Positions 8,361-17,354 of a stretch of 64,000 bases of DNA are shown here, piece after piece. Position 1 is the first letter of the stretch. The number at the start of each line of letters is the position of its first letter. A program made the position numbers and the translations under genes. The DNA comes from Duganella levis (GTDB lineage: Bacteria; Pseudomonadota; Gammaproteobacteria; Burkholderiales; Burkholderiaceae_D), in NCBI RefSeq assembly GCF_009857605.1, contig NZ_WWCT01000029.1, positions 1 through 64,000 on the forward strand, written 5' to 3'. Under the pieces are notes generated by a model, which saw only the letters and a program-made list of their open reading frames with translations, searched no databases and had not been told where the DNA came from.

Positions 8361-9860
8361 ATGAGCGGTGCGACCACCACCAACACGGAAGCAGCGATTC
8401 CGGAGTTCAAGCAGATCCTGGGGCATCCCGCCCCACTGTGGATGTTGTTCATGACCGAGTTCTGGGAGCGCTTTGCGTTCTACGGCATACGCTGGGCGCT
8501 GGTGCTCTACGTGGTGGCACAGTTCTACAACGGTGACGCGGCGGGCGAATCGTCGGCCAACCTGGTGTACGGTTCCTACCTGGCGCTGGTGTATGCGGCA
8601 GCGCTGTTCGGCGGCTATGTGGCCGACCGCGTGCTCGGCTATCAGCGCTCGATCCTGGTCGGCGCCGCCTTCATGGCGGCCGGGCTGTTCATGATCGCCT
8701 TCCCCAACGAGACGGTGTTCCAGTTCGGTCTGGCCACCATCATCGTCGGCAACGGCATGTTCAAGCCCAACATCTCGACCATGGTCGGCAAGCTGTACAG
8801 CACCGGCGACACGCGCCGCGACTCCGGCTTTACCGTTTTTTACATGGGCATCAACTCCGGCGCGATGGTGGCGCCGGTCCTGACCGAATGGCTGGCGACT
8901 GCCGTCTTCGGCACCGGCGGCATGCCGGCCTATAAAGTGGTGTTCATGTCGGCCGGCGTCGGCATGCTGGTCAGCCTGGTGTGGTTCTACATCGGCCGCG
9001 CCCAGCTGAAAGGCATCGGTGCCCCGGACGCCCGCAACGCCGATCCGAAACGCCTGCTGTACGTGGTGCTCGGCTCAGTGTGCGTGATCCCGGTGGTGTA
9101 CTCGCTGCTGGCGACCGGCGCCAAGAACCTGCAAGTGGTGCTGTCGGTGCTGTTCGTGCTGCTGGCGGTGATGCTGCTGGTGGAAGGCATCAAGAACGGC
9201 AAAGTGGCGCGCGACAAGGTGATCGCCATGCTGCTGATCTTCTTCTTCAACATCATGTTCTGGTGCTTCTTCGAGCAAGCCGGCAGCTCGTTCACCTTCC
9301 TGGCCGAGAAAATCGTCGACCGCGACATGTTCAACTGGACCTTCCCGGTAGCCTGGTTCCAGACCGTCAATTCGCTGGCCATCATCGCCTTCGCGCCGCT
9401 GGTGGCCTTCATCTGGGTGGCCATGGGCCGCGCCAATCCGTCGATCCCGCGCAAGTTCGGCCTGGGCCTGATCTTCAACGGCACCGCCTTCCTGCTGCTG
9501 ATGTTCGCGCTGTCGAGCCTGGTGGACGCCAACAACAAGATCCCGTTCTGGACCCTGTTCATGGTCTACGTGCTGCAGTCGATCGGTGAGCTGTGCCTGT
9601 CGCCGATCGGCCTGTCAATGGTGACCAAGCTGGCGCCAACGCGTCTGGTGGGTCTGGGCATGGGCGGCTGGTTCCTGTCGACCGGCATCGGCAACAACCT
9701 GTCGGGCATCTTCGCCTCGGCGGTGTCGGGCGAAGGCGGCATGTCGGTGCCGTCGGCGCTGCACGGCTACACCTTCGGCTTCTGGTCGCTGATCATCGGC
9801 GGCGCACTGCTGTTCCTGATCGCCCCGCTGATCCAGAAGTTAATGCACGGAGTGAAATAA
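8361..9860 (+). CDS. Proton-dependent oligopeptide transporter (POT family)
   Basis: A 499-residue inner-membrane protein with about 14 hydrophobic segments. It carries the POT/PTR hallmark near the N-terminus (EFWERFAFYGIRW, an ExxERFxYYG variant) and the second signature FYMGINSGAMVAPVLTE. These transporters import di- and tripeptides with protons. The ATG has a strong AGGAGG ribosome site. A compact terminator follows 5 bases after the stop. It resembles DtpA/DtpB-type permeases, but the paralogue cannot be fixed from sequence alone. Confidence 0.93.
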   Translation: MSGATTTNTEAAIPEFKQILGHPAPLWMLFMTEFWERFAFYGIRWALVLYVVAQFYNGDAAGESSANLVYGSYLALVYAAALFGGYVADRVLGYQRSILVGAAFMAAGLFMIAFPNETVFQFGLATIIVGNGMFKPNISTMVGKLYSTGDTRRDSGFTVFYMGINSGAMVAPVLTEWLATAVFGTGGMPAYKVVFMSAGVGMLVSLVWFYIGRAQLKGIGAPDARNADPKRLLYVVLGSVCVIPVVYSLLATGAKNLQVVLSVLFVLLAVMLLVEGIKNGKVARDKVIAMLLIFFFNIMFWCFFEQAGSSFTFLAEKIVDRDMFNWTFPVAWFQTVNSLAIIAFAPLVAFIWVAMGRANPSIPRKFGLGLIFNGTAFLLLMFALSSLVDANNKIPFWTLFMVYVLQSIGELCLSPIGLSMVTKLAPTRLVGLGMGGWFLSTGIGNNLSGIFASAVSGEGGMSVPSALHGYTFGFWSLIIGGALLFLIAPLIQKLMHGVK

Positions 9861-9864
9861 AACC

Positions 9865-9890
9865 AACGGCGCCCGAGGGCGCCGTTTTTA
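9865..9890 (+). terminator. Intrinsic terminator after POT transporter
   Basis: Stem AACGGCGCC/GGCGCCGTT with loop CGAG, followed by five Ts. It sits between two convergent genes. The ORF6N gene's stop codon falls in the T tract, so it may serve both directions. Confidence 0.88.
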
Positions 9891-10469
9891 TTTGTCCGGT
9901 AAGATAAAACCGATGGGGCGCTTATGCCGGGAAGCTGGCTGCGCCATCAATCCCTTGAAGGTTTCAAGCATTTGCTGGAACTGTCGAAGTGTCTGTCCTT
10001 CAAAATCTTCTTGCCGTGATGACACTGTGGCCAATTGGCGCTCCAACTCGTCCAAGCGGGAAGCCAGCGCCTTGTCCGAAACAAACATCTCGCGCAGGCG
10101 AACGAACGAGCGCACTACATAGACGCCCATCTGGATTGCCTGCTGCGATCCCAGCACATTTGCTGCCTGAATTGCCCCGTGCTCGGTGAACGCGGTTGGA
10201 AGCGTCTTGGAGAATTTTAATTTGGCGAGGATGTCGCTATTTGCGACCACCTCGGCCTTCTCCTCCGATGTAAGCGTGAACATGAAATCGGCGGGGAATC
10301 GGTTCAAATTGCGCTTGACTTGCTCGTTCAGCCGTCTCGTCGGAACCCCGTACAAATAAGCAAGATCTGCGTCAATGATCACCTTCTGCGACCGTATCAC
10401 CAAGATCCGTGCCTCGATCGTCAACAAAGACGTATCCGTAGATACAGGTAGGGAACAGGCCGATTTCAT
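9888..10469 (-). CDS. ORF6N domain DNA-binding protein
   Basis: A 193-residue protein with an N-terminal ORF6N domain (about 15-105): the pattern VIIDADLAYLYGVPTRRLNE, then RNLNRFPADFMF, then the TAFTEHGAI motif. It is followed by a helical, coiled-coil C-terminus. ORF6N proteins are phage or mobile-element DNA-binding proteins of the KilA-N group. The ATG at 10469 is preferred over one 8 codons upstream because of a GGAG 6 bases before it. No integrase, tail or other phage gene is nearby, so it is an orphan, probably horizontally acquired. Confidence 0.85.
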   Translation of the reverse strand: MKSACSLPVSTDTSLLTIEARILVIRSQKVIIDADLAYLYGVPTRRLNEQVKRNLNRFPADFMFTLTSEEKAEVVANSDILAKLKFSKTLPTAFTEHGAIQAANVLGSQQAIQMGVYVVRSFVRLREMFVSDKALASRLDELERQLATVSSRQEDFEGQTLRQFQQMLETFKGLMAQPASRHKRPIGFILPDK

Positions 10470-10541
10470 TGCAGGCTCCAGACAACGACGCATCATTAAC
10501 CCTACTGCATCAGCACATCAACCGGTCTGAGGCAAATCAAA

Positions 10542-12074
10542 CTAACGACTGAGCGGATGGGCGTTGAGCCAGGCTTGCAGCTGGTCGGCGGCGCTGGCCG
10601 GCAGATGCAGGCCGAGCTTGGTGCGGCGCCACAGGATGTCCTGCGCGGTGCGAGCCCATTCGTAGCGGCGCAGGTATTCCACTTCCACCGCGTACAGGCC
10701 GGGCAGGATTTCCTCGCCGAGGTCGGCCAGCGCGGCGCGCTCGGCCAGCAGGGTGTGGATGCGGGTGCCGTAGGCGCGGCAGTAGCGCGTCAGCAGCGCC
10801 GCCGGCAGCCAGCCGTAGCGGCTGCGCTGAGCGCCAACCCAGCTATCGAACTCCTTAACCGCGCGGTTCTGCGGCGTGGCGCCAAACAGGTCGCCGCCTG
10901 GCAGGCAGGCGTCGTGGGTCCAGCCGCCGTTGCGGTTGTCCAGTGCCTTGGCGATGTGGTCGACGGCCTCCTCCGCCAGCTTGCGGAAGGTGGTGATCTT
11001 GCCGCCGAACACACTCAGGATCGGCGGCCCGTGGCTGTCGATCTCCAGCCGGTAGTCGCGCGTGACGGCCTTGGCGTCGGCGCCATCCTCGACCAGCGGC
11101 CGCACACCCGAATAGGTCCACACCACATCGGCCGGCACGACCGGCGCGACAAAATACTGGCTGGCCAGCCGGCACAGATAGGCGATCTCGTCCTCGCTGA
11201 TGGCGACCTGGTTGGCGTCGCCGTGGTAATCGAGGTCGGTGGTGCCGATCAGCGTAAACTCGCCTTCGTACGGAATCGCAAACACGATCCGCCCATCCGG
11301 ATGCTGGAAGATATACGCGTGGTCATGCTCGAACAAACGCTTGACGACGATGTGGCTGCCCTTGATCAGCCGCAGGTGACCGCCGCCCTCCTTCGGCAGC
11401 GTCGCGTGCAGCAGTTCGGCGGTCCACGGCCCGGCCGCATTGACCACATAGCGGGCGTTGACGCGGATCTCGCCGCAACTCGGCTTGAACAGCGTGGCCT
11501 GCCAGTCGGCCGCCTGGCGCTCCAGTTTCGTGCAGACCGCCTGGGTCAGGATGGTGGCGCCCTTCTCGCCGGCGTCGATGGCGTTCAGCACCACCAGCCG
11601 CGCATCGTCGACCCAGCCATCGGAATACACGAAGCCGCGCGCAAACTCCGGCTTGAGCGGCTGGCCCAGCGCATGGCCGAGCAGCTTGATGGCGGCCGAG
11701 GCCGGCAGCAGGTCGCGCCGCGCCAGCCGGTCGTACAGCCACAGCCCGGCGCGGATCAGCAACGCCGGCCGCTGGCCGGGCGCGTGCGGCATCACGAAGC
11801 GCAGCGGCCACATGATGTGCGGCGCGGCGCGCAGCAGCACCTCGCGCTCAAGCAGCGCCTTGCGCACCAGGTTGAACTCGTAATACTCCAGATAGCGCAG
11901 CCCGCCGTGAATCAGCTTGGTGGAGGCCGACGACGTATGCGCGGCCAGATCGTCCTTCTCGCACAGCACCACCGACAGCCCGCGGCCGGCGGCGTCGCGG
12001 GCAATGCCGGCGCCATTGATGCCGCCGCCGATGATCAGGACATCGCAATCGAGAATGTGCTGGGGTTGCGCCAT
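10542..12074 (-). CDS. glpD: Glycerol-3-phosphate dehydrogenase (FAD)
   Basis: A 510-residue flavoprotein. The N-terminal dinucleotide motif IIGGGINGAGIARDA begins near residue 14, followed by the family pattern SSASTKLIHGGLRYLE. A C-terminal DAO_C-like domain completes the aerobic GlpD architecture. It oxidises sn-glycerol 3-phosphate to dihydroxyacetone phosphate at the inner membrane and passes electrons to quinone. The ATG has an AAGGGA ribosome site. It is divergent from mrcA across 105 bases; no glpK, glpF or glpR is in the window. Confidence 0.95.
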   Translation of the reverse strand: MAQPQHILDCDVLIIGGGINGAGIARDAAGRGLSVVLCEKDDLAAHTSSASTKLIHGGLRYLEYYEFNLVRKALLEREVLLRAAPHIMWPLRFVMPHAPGQRPALLIRAGLWLYDRLARRDLLPASAAIKLLGHALGQPLKPEFARGFVYSDGWVDDARLVVLNAIDAGEKGATILTQAVCTKLERQAADWQATLFKPSCGEIRVNARYVVNAAGPWTAELLHATLPKEGGGHLRLIKGSHIVVKRLFEHDHAYIFQHPDGRIVFAIPYEGEFTLIGTTDLDYHGDANQVAISEDEIAYLCRLASQYFVAPVVPADVVWTYSGVRPLVEDGADAKAVTRDYRLEIDSHGPPILSVFGGKITTFRKLAEEAVDHIAKALDNRNGGWTHDACLPGGDLFGATPQNRAVKEFDSWVGAQRSRYGWLPAALLTRYCRAYGTRIHTLLAERAALADLGEEILPGLYAVEVEYLRRYEWARTAQDILWRRTKLGLHLPASAADQLQAWLNAHPLSR

Positions 12075-12106
12075 GTAATCCCTTGGGAGTTATATCCCTG
12101 TACGTT

Positions 12107-12126
12107 ACGTCAAGTGACGCCAAGTA
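12107..12126 (+). repeat. Tandem 10-bp direct repeat in glpD/mrcA gap
   Basis: Two adjacent decamers, ACGTCAAGTG and ACGCCAAGTA, repeat on one helical turn in the shared divergent promoter region. The spacing would suit a dimeric activator or repressor, but no known site matches and two of ten positions differ. Confidence 0.35.
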
Positions 12127-12141
12127 ACAATAGCCATGTTC

Positions 12142-12147
12142 TATAAT
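12142..12147 (+). promoter_or_regulatory. Possible -10 element for mrcA
   Basis: A perfect TATAAT lies 32 bases before the mrcA start. The -35 position is weak (no close TTGACA match), so this is tentative. Confidence 0.4.
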
Positions 12148-12179
12148 CGCGCATACTTCCGCAACCGAGAGATAGTGTT

Positions 12180-14585
12180 TTGACAACCTCCAACCTGCCG
12201 GCGTGGGTCAACCGCCGCAATCTGATCCGTGCCGCCATCGGCGCCGGCCTGGCCGCCCTGGTGGGCGGCGGCCTGCTGCTGGCGTATCTGCTGCTGTACG
12301 TAGCGCCTAATCTGCCGTCGCTGGACGCCATCACCGACTACCGGCCGAAGATCCCGCTGCGCATCTACACCGCCGACAACGCCCTGATCGGTGAATTCGG
12401 CGAAGAACACCGCGACTTCATCCCGATCAAGGACATGCCGGAGCTGATGAAAAAATCGCTGCTGGCGATCGAAGACAAGCGCTTCTACGAGCACAACGGC
12501 ATCGACTGGAAACGCGCGCTGGGCGCGGCCAAGGCCAACCTGGGCGGCGCCATGCGCCAGGGCGGCTCCACCATCACCATGCAGGTGGCGCGTAACTTCT
12601 TCCTGACGCGCGACAAGTTCTACAGCCGCAAGCTGACCGAAGTGATGCTGGCCCTGAAGATTGAGGCTGCGCTCAGCAAGGAACAGATCCTGGAACTGTA
12701 TATGAACCAGATCTACCTCGGACAGCGCTCGTTCGGCTTCGGCGCCGCCGCCCAGACTTACTTCGGCAAGCCGCTGAAGGAACTGGACGTGGCCGAAACC
12801 GCGATGCTGGCCGGCCTGCCGCAGAATCCGGCGCGCCACAACCCGGCCGTCAACCCGAAGCGCGCCAAGCAACGCCAGCAGGTGGTGCTGCGCGCCATGC
12901 GCGACCTCGACTACATCACCGACGCCCAGTACCAGAAGGCGCTGCATGAAACCCTGCACATCAACCGCAAGGGCCAGGACTTCGACGTCCACGCCGAATA
13001 CGTGGCCGAACTGGCGCGCCAGACCGTGTACGCGCAGTTCAAGGAAGAATCGTACACGCGCGGCATCAGCGTCTACACCACGATCCTGAAGGCCGACCAG
13101 AAAGCCGCCTACGACTCGATGCGCCGCAACGTGCTGAACTACGACCAGCGCCACGGCTACCGCGGCCCGGAAGCCTTCATCACGCTGCCAGCCAACGAGG
13201 ACGAGCGCGACGACGCCATCGAGGACGCGCTGCAAAAGCGTCCCGGCAGCGACGGCCTGATCCCGGCCGTGGTGCTGGAAGTCGGCGCCAAGGCCATCAA
13301 GGTGCAAAACCCGTCCGGCGAGGAAATCACCATCAGCGGCGACGGCCTGCGGCTGGCCGCCGGCGCACTCAGCGACAAGGCCAAGGAAGCGATCCGCCTG
13401 CGTCCCGGCGCCGTGATCCGCATCCTGCAGGGCGACAAAGGCGGCTGGGCCGTCAGCCAGGTGCCGCAGGTATCGGCCGGCTTCGTCTCGATCGACGCCG
13501 TCACCGGCGGCTACCATGCGATGGTGGGCGGCTTCGACTTTAACCTGCAGAAGTTCAACCACGTCACGCAAGCGTGGCGCCAGCCGGGATCGTCGATCAA
13601 ACCGTTCGTGTATTCGGCGGCGCTGGAGCGCGGCTTCTCGCCGGCCACCATCATCAACGACGCCCCGCTCAACCTGACCGGCGCCGAAACCGGCAACGAA
13701 GCGTGGTCGCCAAAAAATGACGACGGCAAGTTCGACGGCCCGATCAGCATGCGCACCGCGCTGTCGGAATCGAAGAACGTGGTGTCGGTGCGCATCCTGC
13801 GCGCCATCACCGTACCGTACGCACACGGCTACCTGGGCAAGTTCGGCTTCGACCTGGCCAAGCATCCAAAGAACCTGACCATGGCGCTGGGCACCGGCGC
13901 CGTCACGCCTGCACAGCTGGCCGGCGCCTACTCGGTGTTCGCCAACGGCGGCTACTCGGTCGAGCCGTATTTGATCGCCAAGGTCGTCGATGGCGACGGC
14001 AAGATCATTTCCGAGGTCAAGCCGCGCGCCACGCTGCCGGACGAAGCCCGCGTGATCGACCCGCGCAACGCCTTCGTTACCGACTCGATGCTGCGCCAGG
14101 TGACCCGCACCGGCACCGGCTCCGTCGTAGCGCGCCTTGGCCGTCCCGACCTGGCCGGCAAGACCGGCACGTCGAGCGATGCAGTGGATGGCTGGTTTGC
14201 CGGCTACGGCGGCGGCATCGTCGCCGTGTCGTGGATGGGCTATGACGACTCGCGTTCGCTGGGCGGCAAGGAATTCGGCGCCACCGTGGCGCTGCCGATC
14301 TGGATCGACTACATGAAAGTGGCGATGCAGAGCCGGCCGCCGCAAGAACGTCCGGTGCCGGCCGGCCTGACGCAGGTGGATGGCGAATGGCTGTACGATG
14401 AATTCACCGGCGACGCCGCGCGCCACACGCTGGATATGGACGACCAGCCGGCTGGCGCCGAGAACGTGACGCCGGGCGAAGTGCTGACGCCTGGCGCGCC
14501 GGGTGCGCCGGCGGCGGCTCCTGCCCCGGCAACGCCGCCGGGCGCGGAAAACATCAAGCCGGTGCCGACCGGCCCCGGCCGCTAA
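12180..14585 (+). CDS. mrcA: Penicillin-binding protein 1A
   Basis: An 801-residue bifunctional peptidoglycan synthase. A cytoplasmic N-terminus and one membrane helix (about 18-40) lead to the GT51 transglycosylase domain (EDKRFYEHNG, then GGSTITMQVARNFFL). An OB-like insert and the transpeptidase domain follow, with SSIK (catalytic Ser), SKN in SESKNVVS, and KTGT. A Pro/Ala-rich tail ends the protein. It polymerises glycan strands and cross-links stem peptides in the periplasm. The start is TTG at 12180; the next Met lies inside the conserved region, so TTG is the only reasonable start. In many proteobacteria the pilMNOPQ genes adjoin PBP1A; here glpD does. Confidence 0.95.
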   Translation: MTTSNLPAWVNRRNLIRAAIGAGLAALVGGGLLLAYLLLYVAPNLPSLDAITDYRPKIPLRIYTADNALIGEFGEEHRDFIPIKDMPELMKKSLLAIEDKRFYEHNGIDWKRALGAAKANLGGAMRQGGSTITMQVARNFFLTRDKFYSRKLTEVMLALKIEAALSKEQILELYMNQIYLGQRSFGFGAAAQTYFGKPLKELDVAETAMLAGLPQNPARHNPAVNPKRAKQRQQVVLRAMRDLDYITDAQYQKALHETLHINRKGQDFDVHAEYVAELARQTVYAQFKEESYTRGISVYTTILKADQKAAYDSMRRNVLNYDQRHGYRGPEAFITLPANEDERDDAIEDALQKRPGSDGLIPAVVLEVGAKAIKVQNPSGEEITISGDGLRLAAGALSDKAKEAIRLRPGAVIRILQGDKGGWAVSQVPQVSAGFVSIDAVTGGYHAMVGGFDFNLQKFNHVTQAWRQPGSSIKPFVYSAALERGFSPATIINDAPLNLTGAETGNEAWSPKNDDGKFDGPISMRTALSESKNVVSVRILRAITVPYAHGYLGKFGFDLAKHPKNLTMALGTGAVTPAQLAGAYSVFANGGYSVEPYLIAKVVDGDGKIISEVKPRATLPDEARVIDPRNAFVTDSMLRQVTRTGTGSVVARLGRPDLAGKTGTSSDAVDGWFAGYGGGIVAVSWMGYDDSRSLGGKEFGATVALPIWIDYMKVAMQSRPPQERPVPAGLTQVDGEWLYDEFTGDAARHTLDMDDQPAGAENVTPGEVLTPGAPGAPAAAPAPATPPGAENIKPVPTGPGR

Positions 14586-14611
14586 ACTGGGCTTGTCGGG
14601 CTAAGCCGGGC

Positions 14612-15292
14612 CTAGCTGGACGCCAGATAGCCGCGCATCATCTGCACGGCGCTGTCGGCAAAGCGGTCCGGGCCGATGTCGGCGGCGCGGTACTTCCAGC
14701 GCTTGACGTACCAGTCCTGGAACGTGGCGAGAATATGCGCGGCGACCAGGTCCGGACTGCCGCGCAGTCCCGGCACTTGCGCGATCACTTCCGCAAACAG
14801 CGCCTGCACATGCAGCTCCGACTCCTTGGCGGTACCGCGCTGCTCGGCCTGCAACACGCGCGAATCCATGAAGACGAAGTAAAACCACGGCTGCAAAATC
14901 TCCGACACATAAATCGACGCGCGGATCAGCGCCTCCAGCCGGTTCAGCGGATCGGCGACGTCGGCGAACATCTTCGGCACCTCGTGGGTCGCGTGGCGCA
15001 CCACATCCTCGATCATCTCGGCCAGCTGGTCCTTGCTGCTGATGTAGCCGTACAAGCCGCCCATCGACAGCCCGGTCTCGCCGCACAGATCGCGCAGATT
15101 CATGGCGCGGAAGCCGACCGCGTTGGCCAGCTTGAAGGTGGCGTTGAAGATTTTTTCCAGGTTCTCCAGCGCCGGCTTGCGGCGCTTGACCGTGATGCGG
15201 TCGGCATAGCGGTCGAGCAGATAGGCCCAGATATTGACGCCGTCGAGCGGCGTCATCGCCTGGAATTGGTGGAAGTCGAATGGCGACGGCAA
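14612..15292 (-). CDS. TetR/AcrR-family transcriptional regulator
   Basis: A 226-residue regulator. After a leader of about 35 residues, the TetR N-domain helix-turn-helix is visible (about 58-90): FRAMNLRDLCGETGLSMGGL with YISSKDQL. A helical ligand-binding domain of ordinary TetR size follows. It is divergent from the lipase/foldase operon across 185 bases. That gap contains a perfect palindrome (15407-15430), so it may control the lipase or itself. The ligand is unknown. Confidence 0.87.
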   Translation of the reverse strand: MPSPFDFHQFQAMTPLDGVNIWAYLLDRYADRITVKRRKPALENLEKIFNATFKLANAVGFRAMNLRDLCGETGLSMGGLYGYISSKDQLAEMIEDVVRHATHEVPKMFADVADPLNRLEALIRASIYVSEILQPWFYFVFMDSRVLQAEQRGTAKESELHVQALFAEVIAQVPGLRGSPDLVAAHILATFQDWYVKRWKYRAADIGPDRFADSAVQMMRGYLASS

Positions 15293-15406
15293 GGTTGTCC
15301 CTGTAGTTTATTTTTGATTATGATTATAGCGCAGCCGTTTGCGCCCGCTCAGCAGGCCTGCAAATTGGCTCCGCAGGCCGTGCGTGCGGACTGCAAGGCC
15401 TGCTCG

Positions 15407-15430
15407 CCGGTGCTACATTCTGAGCACCGG
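15407..15430. promoter_or_regulatory. Candidate operator, TetR/lipase gap
   Basis: Perfect 8-bp arms CCGGTGCT and AGCACCGG are separated by 8 bases, and TACATT (a 4/6 match to a -10) lies inside. It is about 48 bases upstream of the lipase ATG, in the gap shared with the TetR gene. Size and symmetry fit a TetR-type operator; binding is inferred only. Confidence 0.4.
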
Positions 15431-15477
15431 GCCAGGCTGAGTCCGGCCACAACAACAATATCATCTCGGAGACCACC

Positions 15478-16392
15478 ATGCGCCACCGCTTCCTGCAATG
15501 CCTGACCGTGTGCCTGATGTTATTTGCCGCCGTGCCATCGCCAGCGTCGGCGGCCGGCTACACGCAAACCCACTACCCGATCGTGCTGGTGCACGGCCTG
15601 TTCGGCTTCGACCGCGTCGGTCCGGTCGACTACTTCTACGGCATCGCGCCGGCGCTGCGCAGCGGTGGCGCCGACGTCTACGTGACTTCCGTCTCGGCCG
15701 CCAACAGCACCGAAGTGCGCGGCGAACAGTTGCTGTTGCAGGTCAAGCAAATCCTGGCCGCCACCGGCGCCACCAAAGTCAACCTGATCGGCCACAGCCA
15801 CGGCGCGCCGACCTCGCGCTATGTGGCCTCGGTACGGCCGGACCTGGTGGCCTCGGTCACCAGCGTGGGCGGCGTCAACCAGGGCTCGCGCGTGGCCGAC
15901 GTGCTGATCGGCGCGGTGCCGGATGTGACCTACGGCGTCGCCAACGCCGTGTCGGGCCTCATAAGCTTCCTGTCCGGCAGCCCGACGCTGCCGCAGAATG
16001 CGCGCGCGGCGGCAGTCTCGCTCAGCACCGCCGGCACGGCCGCCTTCAACGCCCGCCATCCGGAAGGCGTGCCGACCACCGCCTGCGGCGAAGGCGCCTA
16101 TCAGGTCAACGGCGTGTATTACTTCTCGTGGAGCGGCGCCAAGCCGCTGACCAATGTGCTGGACGCCAGCGACCCGGTACTGGGTCTGACTTCGCTGGCC
16201 TTCAACGGCGCCAAGAATGACGGTTTGGTCAGCAGCTGCTCCAGCCACCTGGGCCGCGTGCTACGCGACGACTACGCGCTCAACCACTTGGACGAGGTCA
16301 ACCAGTTGATCGGCATCACCAACCTGTTCGAGACCAATCCGGTCACCTTGTATCGCCAGCAGGCCAACCGCCTGCAAGGACTGGGACTGTAA
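15478..16392 (+). CDS. Secreted triacylglycerol lipase (family I, foldase-dependent)
   Basis: A 304-residue alpha/beta-hydrolase with a Sec signal peptide (about 1-25, ending ASA). HGLFGFD forms the oxyanion region, and the nucleophile elbow is GHSHG (Ser about 107). A catalytic Asp lies in KNDGLVS and a His in NHLDEVNQ. Two Cys residues (TTACGEG and SSCSSHLG) match the disulfide of family I.1/I.2 lipases. It hydrolyses long-chain acylglycerols after type II secretion. The next gene is its foldase, which overlaps the stop (TAATG) and confirms the assignment to the LipA/LipH class. Confidence 0.93.
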   Translation: MRHRFLQCLTVCLMLFAAVPSPASAAGYTQTHYPIVLVHGLFGFDRVGPVDYFYGIAPALRSGGADVYVTSVSAANSTEVRGEQLLLQVKQILAATGATKVNLIGHSHGAPTSRYVASVRPDLVASVTSVGGVNQGSRVADVLIGAVPDVTYGVANAVSGLISFLSGSPTLPQNARAAAVSLSTAGTAAFNARHPEGVPTTACGEGAYQVNGVYYFSWSGAKPLTNVLDASDPVLGLTSLAFNGAKNDGLVSSCSSHLGRVLRDDYALNHLDEVNQLIGITNLFETNPVTLYRQQANRLQGLGL

Positions 16393-17354
16393 TGCAGACT
16401 GTCACGCGAACCGTGCTGCGCCTGCTGGTGGTCGGCGTGCTGGCGGGCGCCGGCGTCGGCCTGTTGCTGCGCCATGATGCGCCGGCCGCCCCGGCCGCGT
16501 TAACGGCAACGGACCGCGCTGGCGTCGCCGTCAACGCGCCAGCGCCGGATGGTTCGCCCGCCGAGCGCGCCACCGCCGGCACGCAGCCGGATGGCGCCGC
16601 GCGCGCCGACGCCAACGACCGGCTGCAAGTCAACGCCGAACTGGCCTACCTGTTCGATTACTATCTTGCCGGCCTGGGCCAACGCCCACTGGAAGCGATC
16701 CGCGCCGACATCATCCGTGAACTGGACAAGCGCCTGCGCCCCGCCCCAGCCGCCGAAGCGCGGCGCCTGCTGGACGCCTACCTGGCCTACAAGCGCGCAC
16801 TGGTTGACCTTGAGCGCGGCCTGCCGCCTTCCACCGATCCGGCCCAAGGCGCTCGCCAGCGGCTGGCCGCCGTCCAGCAACTGCGCAACGCCTACTTCAG
16901 CAACGACGAAAGCGCCGGCCTGTTCGGCGTCAGCGACGCCTACGACCTGGACGCCATCGCCCGGCTCGACATCAACAGCGACGCCAGCCTGAGCGACGTC
17001 CAACGCCAGCAACGACTGGCCGCGCTGGACGCCCGCCTGCCGCCAAAACTGCGCGAAGACCGCGAAGCGCCAACCCGCATCATCAAGCTGGAAGCGGCAG
17101 TCAGTCAGGCCCGCGCACAAGGCGCCGACGACAACGAAATCTACCGCCTGCGCGCAACCGCGCTGTCGCCCTCCGCCGCCGCGCGCCTGGCCGATGTCGA
17201 CCAGGAGGAAGCCGACTGGCAGCGGCGCATCAGCGCCTACCAGACTCAACGCCGCCAACTACAGCAATCGGCCAGCGACGCCGGGGCGCTCCAGCAACTG
17301 CGCGAGGCCGGCTTCACGCCCGACGAACAAAAGCGCCTGCCCGCCTACGAATAA
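16392..17354 (+). CDS. Lipase-specific foldase (lipase chaperone)
   Basis: A 320-residue membrane-anchored periplasmic steric chaperone (Lif/LifO/LipB family). A single N-terminal membrane helix (about 8-26) is followed by an Ala/Pro-rich variable linker. Then comes the lipase-chaperone domain, rich in charged helices, containing the family's FDY signature (LAYLFDYYLAGLGQRPLEAI). It folds the upstream lipase in the periplasm before export. The start overlaps the lipase stop by one base, a typical translational coupling. Confidence 0.92.
   Translation: MQTVTRTVLRLLVVGVLAGAGVGLLLRHDAPAAPAALTATDRAGVAVNAPAPDGSPAERATAGTQPDGAARADANDRLQVNAELAYLFDYYLAGLGQRPLEAIRADIIRELDKRLRPAPAAEARRLLDAYLAYKRALVDLERGLPPSTDPAQGARQRLAAVQQLRNAYFSNDESAGLFGVSDAYDLDAIARLDINSDASLSDVQRQQRLAALDARLPPKLREDREAPTRIIKLEAAVSQARAQGADDNEIYRLRATALSPSAAARLADVDQEEADWQRRISAYQTQRRQLQQSASDAGALQQLREAGFTPDEQKRLPAYE

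Noticed and set aside
11848..12186. 112-codon reverse frame starting upstream of glpD
   Set aside because: It overlaps the 5' end of glpD in another frame and turns Arg/His-rich, which marks a shadow frame.
12141..14426. 761-codon reverse frame opposite mrcA
   Set aside because: Antisense shadow of a well-supported penicillin-binding protein; no recognisable domains or ribosome site.
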